A stretch of 64,000 bases of DNA from positions 1-64,000 of the forward strand of contig VJWM01000318.1 in NCBI GenBank assembly GCA_010909165.1, in the 5' to 3' direction. Positions 55,380-64,000 of the stretch are shown in pieces; the first letter of the stretch is position 1; each line of letters begins with the position of its first letter. A program made the position numbers and the translations under genes. Origin of the DNA: Anthoceros angustus. Lineage: Eukaryota; Streptophyta; Anthocerotopsida; Anthocerotales; Anthocerotaceae. Under the pieces are notes generated by a model. The model saw only the letters and a list, made by a program, of their open reading frames with translations, had not been told where the DNA came from and did no database searches.

Positions 55380-55750
55380 GCGCAAGATCCTCATCAGTCA
55401 TAGAACAATGCTGTTCGTGGATCCTTCAGACCTTGACCCTTGCCTGCGAGGATAGTCCTTGACACTCCCAACTGCGATGACAAGGTCCACGGTTGCCCAA
55501 GACAACTCAAATGGGACAACCCTATCATGCGAACATCCATCGGCCTTGGTAACCCTTCGACTCCCACGTCGGAGGTTAGGTACTCCCCATCAAGTCTCTT
55601 ACGCGCACGTGACACAATCCTTGCTTTTGGATCCGGGTCACAATGCACGTATCTTCGCACTTTGATGCCACACTTTAGCGCTGAAGCGATGCCTCCAAAG
55701 AGTTCCACGACTATGCCGTCTTCCAGGTCGCCATGTGATGACAGGTGTTT
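55380..55750 (-). pseudogene. DNMT3-like C5 cytosine methyltransferase domain
   Basis: The minus frame 55708-55394 reads ELFGGIASALKCGIKVRRYV, matching the AdoMet-binding motif I of DNMT3 enzymes (LFDGIATGL... LGI.V.RY). Then HCDPDPKARIV covers motif II. In another frame, VDLVIA and W-E-C-Q-G-L-S at 55470-55450 match motif IV (DLVIGG-PC...LS) with Glu before the catalytic Cys instead of Pro. AGKGQGLKDPRTALFYD (about 55447-55397) matches the G.GRLFFEFY end. Two frameshifts. Reaction if active: cytosine-5 methylation of DNA. It sits between retropepsin and RT, so it belongs to the element's polyprotein. Confidence 0.75.
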
Positions 55751-56181
55751 AGGTCACAGGCTCAACCCTAGGCAAGAACTTACGAGTTCTCGGCTCATAG
55801 GACCTTGGTCCTCTTGCACCATCCTCCACAGCTTTTGCACGGCTCATTTGCAGTCACCAGCTCCGTCCGGTGACTTGAAGAACCTCCTCAGGGTGGTTGC
55901 AACCCTAGCTTGTCTTCCTCCTCCTCGTGAAATCCTCCATCGGTCGATTGCGGTTGTTAGACACACGCCAAGAGGTTCAAGCACGTATGGCGTGTCCTTC
56001 ACTCTGGCCAAACCGGGTAGACTGTTGGCAATGAGGTTCTCATGATCCTTGCCATGCACGAGAGGGATGCGGGCAATCCGTTCATCGGTTTTGCTCCAGC
56101 TTCTCCAGCCGGTCGATAGTAGGCATCTCGTCCACAAATCCACCATGACTCGGTTTGTACAAAGCGTCCGCTCCCAAGACA
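55751..56181 (-). pseudogene. Linker between protease and methyltransferase
   Basis: Minus frame 56314-55844 carries FTFVEVHRLVTDIHLMSWER, TLCTNRVMVDLWTRCLLS and SRGGGRQARVATTLRRFFKS. Weakly similar to nothing I can name. It is joined to the protease frame by an overlap at 56182-56314. Confidence 0.4.
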
Positions 56182-56643
56182 TCAAATGTATATCGGTGAC
56201 CAAGCGGTGTACCTCGACAAAGGTGAAGTCTGCTGTTCTTGGTTTGAATGAAACCTGTACCTTGTCACCCCCAACACATGCTCCGTGGTCCCAGCTGCGG
56301 TCTGGATCTTCCACTTGGTTTCCTTCAACCTTTCTTGGTGGAGACCCAACGCTTCCTTCACTCTTCTTCCAACGATCACCGGCTGTGCTCCGGTGTCAAT
56401 CAACACCCTCCTTGGTGCGAATCCATTGATTTCAATGTGCCTCTCCCGATTGTTGACCAAAGCCACCCCCACTCGTGCAGCATTCCGCTTCTCCACAGAG
56501 ATGCTTGGTTCGGAGGTCAGCAATGACATCATTGCTACCTGCTGTGGCAAATCTTGGACACTTGCTTCGTCTTCAAGGGTTGTCAACATCCGAGTCAAAC
56601 CCACGACTTCCTTCACGCTCAACCCCATGTCTTGTTGAAACAT
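56182..56643 (-). pseudogene. Retropepsin of the DNMT3-bearing gypsy
   Basis: An open minus frame of 154 codons. HIEINGFAPRRVLIDTGAQP at about 56438-56379 contains the catalytic D-T-G-A, followed by VIVGRRVKEALGL and by TTEHVLGVTR, the hydrophobic-hydrophobic-G block of retropepsins. N-terminal part: GLSVKEVVGLTRMLTTLEDE. The active-site residues are intact. Role: polyprotein cleavage. Confidence 0.8.
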
Positions 56644-56741
56644 GGCATCTCAGGCTTTTGTGCCATCTCCGTATCTGCGCATGGGTTTCTCCACATCGCC
56701 CACTCTGGACTTTGATGTTGCTCCCAGTTGCTCCTGTTGGC

Positions 56742-57377
56742 TCAAACAAGCGACTTTGGCATCTTGGCATAGGTTCGGGAAGAGGATCCCGAAGCTTCCT
56801 TCCGTGTCTTCCGCACTGCAGGTGTCAAGACGTCCTCTTCTTCCTCTGAGCTATCTTCTCTCGTAGCTGGCAGAGGTTTCTTCCCCTTGCCCTTGGATCT
56901 GGTCACAGTCGCCATGTATCCAAGCTTGTGCTCATCTTCTTCGTCCTCTGATGATGAACTGCTGCTCTCCTTGATCTTCGCCGCACCAACTTCTCCAGCT
57001 TTGCGAGGCGTGCCACGTAGTCCATCGTCTTCTTTGATGCTTCCGTTTCTTTTGTCCACGGGACTTCGGTGCCTCCTCCACAGGCGCCTTTGCTCTTCGC
57101 GATTTTGTGGATGAGGTTGGCCGGATGCATTGGCGGGGTTGCTGCTCGATAACCCGTGAGCCGCAATTCGGATGCTTCTCCCAACATGCCGCTTCATTGT
57201 GCCGTACCTCCCACCTAGGGCATGGCTCCTCACCCTTGACTCCTCCGAATGCATGCTCGCACTCATGAGGGGAATGGTCCGTCCTCGGCACCTCACGCAG
57301 GGCTCGTCACTTGGGGCGTGTGGGTGGCTTGTCTCGCCGAGCTCCTCCACTCGACCTCCGTCGGTCATGTCCACCAC
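56742..57377 (-). pseudogene. gag: Gag C-terminus: zinc knuckle and acidic linker
   Basis: An open minus frame of 211 codons. The start has PCVRC, which with a frameshift into the overlapping frame (RTDHSPHEC) forms CX2CX4HX4C near 57310-57265. Then a long linker with ESSSSSSEDEEDEHKLGYM and EDSSEEEEDVLTP between basic patches (TRSKGKGKKPL). A second Cys/His group, C-P-R-W-E-V-R-H-N-E-A-A-C, lies near 57220. Consistent with a nucleocapsid and acidic serine tract. Confidence 0.6.
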
Positions 57378-58042
57378 TCCTACTTGTCTTTGGAGTAATC
57401 ACTTGCAACAAGAGAGAAAGTGTCCTATCTTGTCGACCATCTCGTACACTTCCTTGAGGGTGTGTTGTTGCCGTCTTGTGCACCGCTTGTTGCACCTTCA
57501 TGCGCGCATATGGCAATGCTGCAAGTACTTCTCTGCGGCGATCGGTCACTCATGATCTTGGTGTCACGTACCAAGCGGTCGATTCTTGATAAGCCATCTT
57601 GGCGGTCTCGACTTCATCTTGAAGTGTGTCACCGGAGATCTTCTCATCCGTGCTTGCGAAACTCCGGCGGAAGATGTCAAACATCTCTTGATGGGATCGT
57701 GCCCACTCGGTGCCACTTTCCCCTTGGTTCCTCGGAGCTTGAGCCTACTCACTGGTCCTCGGATGCTCAACAACCTCGCCTTGTGCTCGCGATAACGCCA
57801 ATGCTTCATCCCCAAGTACTTGCATTTGGATGAAGCCGTATCGCTTCGTGTATCCGGTCTTCAATTCCATCTCCGCACACACTGCTTCTCGATGAAGTCC
57901 TCCGGTGGCAAGGTGCCGCTCGTCTGTGAACAACTCCATTCGATCCTTGTCTCCTCCCATCTTGGCGACTCCAAGAGACAAGTCCTCCTCGCTTCGCTTG
58001 AGTTGTCGGCGGCACTAACGTGTCTTGTGTGTTGCCACTCAC
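57378..58042 (-). pseudogene. gag: Gag N-terminal/capsid region
   Basis: Minus frames 57981-57745 and 57815-57564 encode MELFTDERHLATGG, KTGYTKRYGFIQMQVLGDEA and, in neighbouring frames, SFASTDEK and DEVETAKMAYQES-like sequence. Helical and charged. Identified as capsid by its position upstream of the knuckle and protease, not by a diagnostic motif. Confidence 0.45.
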
Positions 58043-58353
58043 GGATCCTTCAAAGATTGTTGATTGTGTCTGGGTTCCTCCGTCCTTGGTGGTACCAAAA
58101 TCGAGGTTACTTCTCTCTTGGTCGGGACTTGAATTCGCTCGATGGACTTGCTGGTTGGTAGCTCCGTCCGGATCGAGTGTGTCGCATGCACTCCAGGCGG
58201 TTAGTGGCTAGATCAAACCCTTAATCAAGGTTAACACACCCGCTATCTTAGATCGTGATTAGTGAAACCTCTAAGTATCTATGCATGTTAAAATTGCATA
58301 CAAATACTCTGCAGGCTATATGTCAAAGCTGGGTGAGTTGGATAGCAAAGGCA

Positions 58354-58412
58354 TAAGAACTCCAGTTAAGCACCGTGGGGTGGATCAGTACTGGATGGGG
58401 TGCCAACCTAGG
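58354..58412 (+). ncRNA. 5S-rRNA-like segment (Cassandra-like)
   Basis: AAGAACTCCAGTTAAGCAC, GTGGGGTGGATCAGTACTGG, ATGGGGTGCCAACCTAGGA follow in order the plant 5S pieces AGAACTCCGAAGTTAAGC, TTGGGCGAGAGTAGTACTAGG, ATGGGTGACCTCCTGGGA. Box A, intermediate element and box C positions are all recognisable. Cassandra retroelements carry such 5S sequence in LTRs; LTR ends are not defined here. Confidence 0.6.
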
Positions 58413-58539
58413 ATTTTGACAGAAAGTGAAATCATGACATACCCATGTCTATCACTTCCCTTATCCCTTGGAATCAGGGCCCAAGAGTAAAATACTCTTG
58501 TTTCTCCCTTGGTTGGTTGGCCTTAAAGGCCAGCCCCTT

Positions 58540-58700
58540 AGGCCTCATTCCTCTCCTTGGTAGGCTTCTTCCTCCTCTCCTTGGCCTTGGACTTGGCTTC
58601 GCCTCCTCTCCTTGGCCTTGGACTTGGGCTTCTTGCCTCCTCTCCTTGGCCTTGGACTTGGGCTTCTTCCTCCTCTCCTTGGCCTTGGGCCGGTCCTCTC
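58540..58700 (-). repeat. 33-bp tandem repeat encoding Lys/Arg repeats
   Basis: Four to five copies of CTCCTTGGCCTTGGACTTGG plus GCTTCTTCCTC. On the minus strand the units read KPKSKAKERRK in the frame 58749-58474, a basic 11-residue repeat. It is next to the 5S-like segment and outside recognised element parts. Confidence 0.65.
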
Positions 58701-59136
58701 TGGGCCTCAAGCCTTGGGCACACTTTAGAGTCCCTTGCCCTGCTTGCAAGAGCTGGCGTGCGTCGTAGCCTCGCCTCGCCTAGCATTTTCTAGCGCCTAG
58801 GGTCAGCATCAACGTGGAGCAGTAAAGTTTGGGCAGCAGTCCAAACTAGCCAAAGGAGCGAACACGTTTGATTTTTGGCTAAGACCGATTGAAGAGGAAC
58901 ATGCCAAGAAAACTTGAATCTTGAAGGCTGGGTTGTAAAATATTGTTAGAAGTGAAAAGGATATCCCGAAGAAGAAGCGAAGGCGACCCGAAGCGGAGGC
59001 GGTCAGAAAATGGTAATTGTGAGACTACACCGTGTGCCACCACCCGTAAATTTGAGAAAAAGCGAGACCAGTGGTGGCGGACTACCATGATGGGTTGGCG
59101 GAACCTCGGCGGAAAAATTAATATGAGGATATCCAC

Positions 59137-59143
59137 TATATAT
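59137..59143 (+). promoter_or_regulatory. First TATA-like box, LTR E
   Basis: TATATAT in CCACTATATATGCTCACC, 640 bases upstream of the LTR gene ATG; identical in 43759. Confidence 0.5.
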
Positions 59144-59775
59144 GCTCACCAATAGGGGAGTAGATAAATAGGATTAATTAGAAGGTGACTAATTTGAGCG
59201 GATAAGCAGGAAAATAGGTAATTTAGGAAGGCTTAGGTAATTTAGAATGTTGAACCAATCTAGGGTTGGGAACTCTCGGTGGCGACATCCGGAGGGCAAA
59301 GTGCGTTTGGGCCTCTCTTGAGCGGAGGCATCCTCACTTGAAGCGGAGCTGGGCGTAAGGCGGAGGAGAAAAGGAAGGTTGCTATCCGCCATCGCCATCG
59401 CTACGGAGGCGAAGGAGGAAGGAGACGCCATGAAGGAAAGAGAGCGGGGAGGAGAACCCTAGCCAAGTTGAGCCAAGAGGAGGAAGGAGAAGAGCAGAAC
59501 ATGAGGTCTCCTCAACGCGAGCATTGGAAGGAGCGTCAAAGGGCGCAAGGTTGAGGAAATTGGTTGAGGAGGACCTCGACCACCCATACCTGAGGAATCG
59601 CAAGGAAAATTGGCAGCAGTGTAGGAGCGTCATCAAGCCTAACGTGGGAATTGTGCCTCAGGAGGGGTTTGCTGACAGACTCTGGGAGAAGGAGCGTTTG
59701 AGAGCAAGCCTCGAGATTGCCAATTCGGAGAGTAATTCCCTTCCTTTGAAGCATTTGGAGAAGAGAAAGGCACCA

Positions 59776-62080
59776 TGCCTCGAGCTGGAAAAGGCAAGGG
59801 GAAGGAACCGCCTGCCAAGGGCTCCTCCTCGCGAGGAGAAAAAGGAAAGAAGCGGCGGAGAGGCTGCGCCGCGAGAGGAGTGAACTTGTGATGCCCCAAT
59901 TCACTTGCTTTCTTGGGCAGCAACCCTCGGATTTGGTTGATTTTCGTGGGCGAGAGGATAACATCCAATTGGGATGGGTGTATGGCCAATGGGCCTACAC
60001 CAATTTGGAGGATTGAAGAATGTTTCATCAATCCATCAATCGAGGCAGCCCTTGCCGCATTCGGAGAGAAATGCTCGACGGATCCCATTTCTGGGCCGTA
60101 AGGAGCATTCGGCAGTGTATGGGAGGCCGGAGGAGGCTCGAATTGCTCTCCTCGAGAGAGGACAAATGGAGGAAAGAGCGGCCCTCCGAAATTCAGGAGC
60201 TCCTCGACATGATGGATGGAGGAGTGAAGGCCCATGCCAAAAATGGGCTGGAAGGCAGAAGCATCAAGGAGGCTGAAGTGGAGGCTCTTCGCAAAGATTG
60301 TGTCTGGGGTTGGTAAATTACCAAGGACGCCTATTTACACCAACTTCCAATTTTGTGGAAGATTTCAAGAGCCAAGCGGTTGGGGCACCATCATGTATGA
60401 GGCCTACATCCACCAGAGAAAAGCTCCTCAAGCCAAATTCGGTGGATGAGGAAGGGCCCTGCTACCTCGGCACCTATTTGGTGCATTTGTGGGAAAGGGC
60501 TTCTCACAAGCAAGGAATTGGAAGATGCTTGGCATCCTTGAGATAATCCATCTCCGGCCAAGCTTGGAAAGGCCTTGCCTTTTGCATTGAGGAAGGCGTG
60601 GGAGGTCGACCTCCACAAGCATGAGAGCGGAAGAAGTGGAGGCTTGGAGTGGGAATCTTTTCCACAGAGCAAGCAAGGAAGGAGAGCGGCCGAGGAGAGG
60701 CCAAGTATGGTTTATGAGAGGAGCTATGGCCAAGGGTGGGGAGTCCCCACCATCTCATGCCTGAAGAGGCACCCCAGCCTACCGGTAGGGGCGGCCTACA
60801 AGGGGTGGGCAGACTGGTGGACCTACCACGTAGGTGCACTCTAAGGGGGCCTACGCGGCGGGCACCGCCAGCAGGCGCAGCCTGGCGAGGGAAGGAAGGA
60901 AGCGGCCGCGTGGGCGCCGAGGCCGCCTGGGTGGGAGGCGGATGGAGCGGCAGTGAGGGACCCGGCCCGATGGTCCAAGTGCGGGAGGCTGGAAATTTCC
61001 AGCAAGAAGGGAGTGGAATTAGGACCCCTAGGAGAATTCTTTGTGCTTGTGAAGCACTCAACCGTGTGGATTTGAAGGGGCTAGAGACCTAGCAGCCTCC
61101 TTGTGGGCATGCCAAGAGGAGATCAAGACATGGCGGGAGGCGAGGACTAAATGGCAATTGGAGGCCATGGAGTCCGATGAAGGCAGCCAAGTTGGAAAAG
61201 GTAGAGAAGCTCCAGCGACCTCATGGATGAGCGGAGAAAATCCTAGAGGGAAGGTGTCGCGGTGAAGAGAGAGCCATATTGGGCCACAACCCGGGATTCA
61301 TGGAGGCAAAGGCGGAGCATTTTGCCCAATTAGAGCAAACGAAAGGGCAAAAGCGAGGCTCTCTAGGAAGATAGCGGTCCAGCAATTGGAGAGCGGTGAT
61401 GGCTACCCAAGCCATCAATCCGGACATGGAAGAGAAGGATCAGTTCAATTTGGAGGAGAAGCGCTGGAGCGGCTCAAGACCTACAAGCAAGAAATGGGCC
61501 GAGGGCTTGGCAAGAGAAGGAAAAGCTTGCCAAGAGGACTGGAACAAAGGAGGTTCCAAGAGGAGGAGCACAAGAAGGTGGTGCAGAATCTTGGTAGTAG
61601 GAAGCGCGATTTTGGGCGGACTATGCCCTTGAGCAAAATTGGCCAAGAAGTGAGGAGGAGAATGTGACCCTCCATGTCAAGGTGGGGAATTGACCACCTC
61701 AAGGACGCCTACAAGGTAGGTGTGAAGATGGAGAGTGGCCACGGATGATCTGATGCAATATCATAGCTTGGGGCTCACCTCCACAATAGATTTGAAGGCC
61801 AACAACGAAATCTTGCGTTTGGCCAAGAGGAGGACATTGGGTCCTCATGATGATGGGAAAGGCTGCAGTGCAGCGGAGGCCTCCGATTTTGATGAGGCCA
61901 TCGGTGAAATGGACTCAGGGGTCGAGGGTCGGGAGATGAGGAGCGGCCGTGGCGCCAAGGTGGAAGATGGCGCGAGGCAAGGAGGGGACAGCCCACCCTC
62001 ACGGGGTCAACCTACCACGGTAGGTGACCACCTACCGGTAGTCCGCGGACTACGTGGTGACCACACTCTGGTAGTCCCGG
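59776..62080 (+). pseudogene. LTR-borne gene, type E
   Basis: ATG 59776 opens MPRAGKGKGKE. Across frameshifts: PQFTCFLGQQPSDLVDF near 59894-59940, DNIQLGWVYG-WAYTNLE near 59961-60010, EIQELLDMMDGGVKAHAKNG near 60199-60250, EAEVEALRKD near 60273, LLTSKELEDAWHP near 60500-60535, KALPFALRKAW near 60570-60600, then a long charged region. Near the end, ENVTLHVKVG (61663), ILRLAKRRTLGPHDDGKG (61811-61864) and SDFDEAIGEM parallel element C and 10921-11085. The DNA differs greatly from type C while these motifs persist. Function unknown. Confidence 0.6.
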
Positions 62081-62465
62081 ACTAGGGGTGCAGTGCCAGG
62101 GCTGTTGGGGTCGGGCCGAGGCTGGTGAGGATGAAGCCGGGGTCCGTGTATACCCCGAGGAGGCGGTGGGGTGGAGAGACAAAGGAGGGGCGGGACCCGA
62201 CCCGTCGAGGAAGGAGGGTGAGGTTCCCTCCCCAGAGGAGAGCAGGGGCGGAGAAGAGGCCAAAAGGGCCGGAGAAGTTAGACATCGGTGACAATTGGGG
62301 AGAAGACTCTTTAAAGATGCTCTATGGTAGGTATGGACAAATCAAGCGAAGGCAAAAGCAATGGAGATCTTGACCGAAGTCCTCACCGATGCGGAGAAAG
62401 AAGGAAAAGGCGGACTACCATGGTAGGTGGTGACCTACCCGATAGTCTGCCGGACTACGCGGTAG
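62010..62465 (+). promoter_or_regulatory. Palindrome clusters in LTR E
   Basis: CCTACCACGGTAGGTGACC, CACCTACCGGTAG, TAGTCCGCGGACTA and GTAGTCCCGGACTA at 62010-62090; GGACTACCATGGTAGGTGG and TAGTCTGCCGGACTA at 62411-62455. Same CCTACC...GGTAGG core as type C, with a second arm type, TAGTCCG/CGGACTA. Confidence 0.6.
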
Positions 62466-62873
62466 GGTGCGATGAGCGGCGCGACCGGGCGGAGGGCGCC
62501 TGCGCGGGCGCGGTGAAAGGAGGACTTTAGGCGCCGCGAGATGGAGGAAGGGCGGTGTACTTGCACATTAGGAAGGCGACAAGATCGGGAAGGGACAGAG
62601 AAAAGGAGGCGAGGAGCCAATCCACAAGAGACATGTCACCACCCAAGATAAGACTAGAATGGTCAAGACCATAAATGATGAGAGGAATAATAGAAAGGAT
62701 AGGTGATGTGGCGACATCCTTTAAGGATGATCTTAGGTGAAGTTACTAGAATAGAATTTACCAGGATCGATAGACTTAGGTGCCCTTAAATCTTGGCGGT
62801 AGGAAATAATAGAATATTGGAAAAGGTGACTGCGGTAGGGTCACCTAAGGGAGGTTGTATGTGGAAGGCCTCC

Positions 62874-62880
62874 TATAAGA
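62874..62880 (+). promoter_or_regulatory. Second TATA-like box, LTR E
   Basis: TATAAGA in GGCCTCCTATAAGAGGAGG, aligned with the TATAAAAG block of type B and C LTRs; one base changed. Confidence 0.55.
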
Positions 62881-63696
62881 GGAGGAGGATTTCACAAAGT
62901 AAAGTATCATGTCTTGCGCTTCCATACTCAGTCCTTTGCCATTGAGGAATTTCGTGCATTTGTGAGCCAAGCGTCTGGTAGAGGAAGTCGCGGTGGTCGA
63001 GTGCTTGGTGGAGGACTTGCTCATGCAAGTGCCTAAACGAGTTGCTCCCTTGTGAATGGTTCTTTGTGAAATTGCTTTGCTTTGGGTGTGTGGCAATGCC
63101 GGGAACTCGGCTTGAGGGTAGACTAGGGAAAGACTCCACAGGAGGTTCTGTTGGTGTCAAACTCATAGCCGGCCCAAGGAAGAACTTCTTTGGTGGAGGC
63201 CGAGGCGGTTGTGCCGTGAGGTCGAGCCATGGCAGGCGAGGTTAGAATAGGAGGAAGAGGATGAGGAGATGAGTAGAGGATTAGAAGTGTAGGTGTTGGT
63301 GGAAGGCCGGTAGAGCCTAAGGGACGAATCCCAAATCACCAAGTAAAAGGCGCTCCACAGGTGGAGAGGATTGGTCTTAGAAGTAGGGACAAAATTCGGT
63401 GTGGATCGGGGGTCCCTGGGCGCCGTGGCTCCTTCTTTGCTAAGGCGGGACCTCAATGTGTGTTGTTGTGGGTTGAGAATTGGTGGTCTTCGGGCGGTGC
63501 AAGCGTGTGTAAGAGGGTGAGTAGCGCCTTGCTTGTTTAGAAGGCTGAAGTTGTGTCACTGCGGTGTGATCGGTTATCACAAGACCTCAAACTTTCACAC
63601 AAGTCTCATGGGACGAAACCCAACATACGAAGCGACGGTGGGATAAGTGTGGCCACTAGAGGGGAAGCCTCGAAGCCCCGAGGTTTTCCTCCCACA

Positions 63697-64000
63697 AGAG
63701 GGAGAAGGTCCTACCATGGTAGGAGGAGCGAAGAATGGTCAAGGGCTGCTAGCATGGATTTGTGGCAGGGAGGCGAGTACCTCGGCCCTTGCGGGAAAGG
63801 AGGAAGAGGTGGTCAATCTTGCAGGGGTGGAGCAAGAATCACAAGGAGAAGACCAACCTCCTAACATGGGTGCAGGAGCAAGGAGCTCACTTGCTCCACA
63901 AGTGAGAGGAAGAGGAGGCGAGGATGAGCCGGTGGCTAAGAGAGCCCGGCTATTTTATTGGAGGAAGAAACTGAGGCGCCAAGATAAGGAGGGGATTCAT
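63697..64000 (+). repeat. Type C LTR piece at window end
   Basis: From GAGGGAGAAGGTCCTACCATGG it follows 1465-1755 and 38297-38590, including the tail peptide EDEPVAKRARLFYWRKK near 63925-63970. It begins directly at the end of LTR E and continues past the window. Confidence 0.7.

Larger units (their letters stand above)
54385..58250 (-). mobile_element. Minus-strand gypsy with DNMT3-like domain
   Basis: On the minus strand: gag (58042-57378), zinc knuckle and acidic linker (57377-56742), retropepsin (56643-56182), linker, C5-methyltransferase-like domain (about 55750-55380), then the start of RT (about 54710-54400). It is cut in RT by the copia element. No LTR is recognised upstream of gag; 58050-58350 is presumed leader. 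Cytosine methyltransferases inside retrotransposons are known from dinoflagellates and a charophyte alga. Confidence 0.7.
58815..63696 (+). repeat. Type E LTR, near complete, solo-like
   Basis: It begins TGGAGCAGTAAAGTTTGGGC and ends GGTTTTCCTCCCACA (63696). Order: U3 with GGACTACCATGATGGG, first TATA-like 59137, LTR gene 59776-62080, palindrome clusters 62010-62090 and 62410-62465, second TATA 62874, U5. No primer site follows; type C LTR sequence follows instead. Length 4.88 kb, the same class as type C. Confidence 0.75.

Noticed and set aside
55380-55750. Host DNMT3/DRM gene
   Set aside because: It is flanked on the same strand by retropepsin and a pre-RT segment with no exon structure, so it belongs to the retroelement.
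55440-56045. 201-codon plus-strand open frame
   Set aside because: Antisense to the methyltransferase and its linker; no recognisable domain and low-complexity composition.
58354-58412. Functional 5S rRNA gene
   Set aside because: The 5' half of 5S and the T-run terminator are absent and several bases are lost.

Overview
The window is a stack of nested, truncated and rearranged LTR retrotransposons from a streptophyte (plant-lineage) nuclear genome. I found no host gene, rRNA or tRNA operon, or CRISPR array. Plant lineage is indicated by Ty3/gypsy elements whose primer-binding site matches plant tRNA-Asp (TGGCGCCGTTGCCGGGGA at 15227-15244), a Ty1/copia element with an initiator-tRNA-Met-type primer site, and 5S-rRNA-like sequence of the Cassandra kind. 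The species cannot be named. A gypsy element carrying a DNMT3-like methyltransferase would fit a seed-free plant or charophyte better than a typical angiosperm, but that is inference.

Layout. 1-2901: 3' part of a 5-kb-class LTR (type C). 2902 to about 8950: decayed autonomous-type gypsy (gag, PR, RT, RNase H, INT, PPT, LTR start). About 8951-11288: 3' end of another gypsy plus a truncated LTR. 11289-22394: element B, two 3.9-kb LTRs around a 3.3-kb interior. 22395-24851: LTR fragment D. 24852-39719: element C, two 5-kb LTRs around a 4.3-kb interior. 39720-43446: minus-strand gypsy remnant. 43447-44941: truncated LTR of type E. 44942-49327: minus-strand gypsy F with recognisable RT, RNase H and INT. 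49328-50950: two LTR pieces in opposite orientation. 51390-54385: copia pieces. About 54385-58250: minus-strand gypsy with gag, protease, DNMT3-like domain and start of RT. 58354-58412: 5S-like segment. 58540-58700: 33-bp tandem repeats. 58815-63696: solo-like type E LTR. 63697-64000: start of another type C LTR piece.

How it works together. Elements B and C keep LTRs, PBS, gag remnants and PPT, but lack RT plus RNase H and the integrase catalytic core. They look like non-autonomous derivatives mobilised by a relative such as F. The very long C and E LTRs hold an apparent gene upstream of the usual LTR promoter. It has its own TATA box and a product recognisable in five LTR types, with lysine/arginine-rich stretches, a coiled coil, SYRGRR repeats and a basic tail. 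The same DNA that encodes SYRGRR is a set of palindromes (CTCCTACCATGGTAGGAG type), also found as non-coding arrays near LTR starts.

Caution. Nearly every reading frame is broken by 1-6 base deletions, many at C/G positions, even between LTR pairs of one element. Part of this may be consensus error in a long-read assembly, so frameshifts should not be read as biological decay without checking the reads. Element boundaries were placed by eye from shared sequence.
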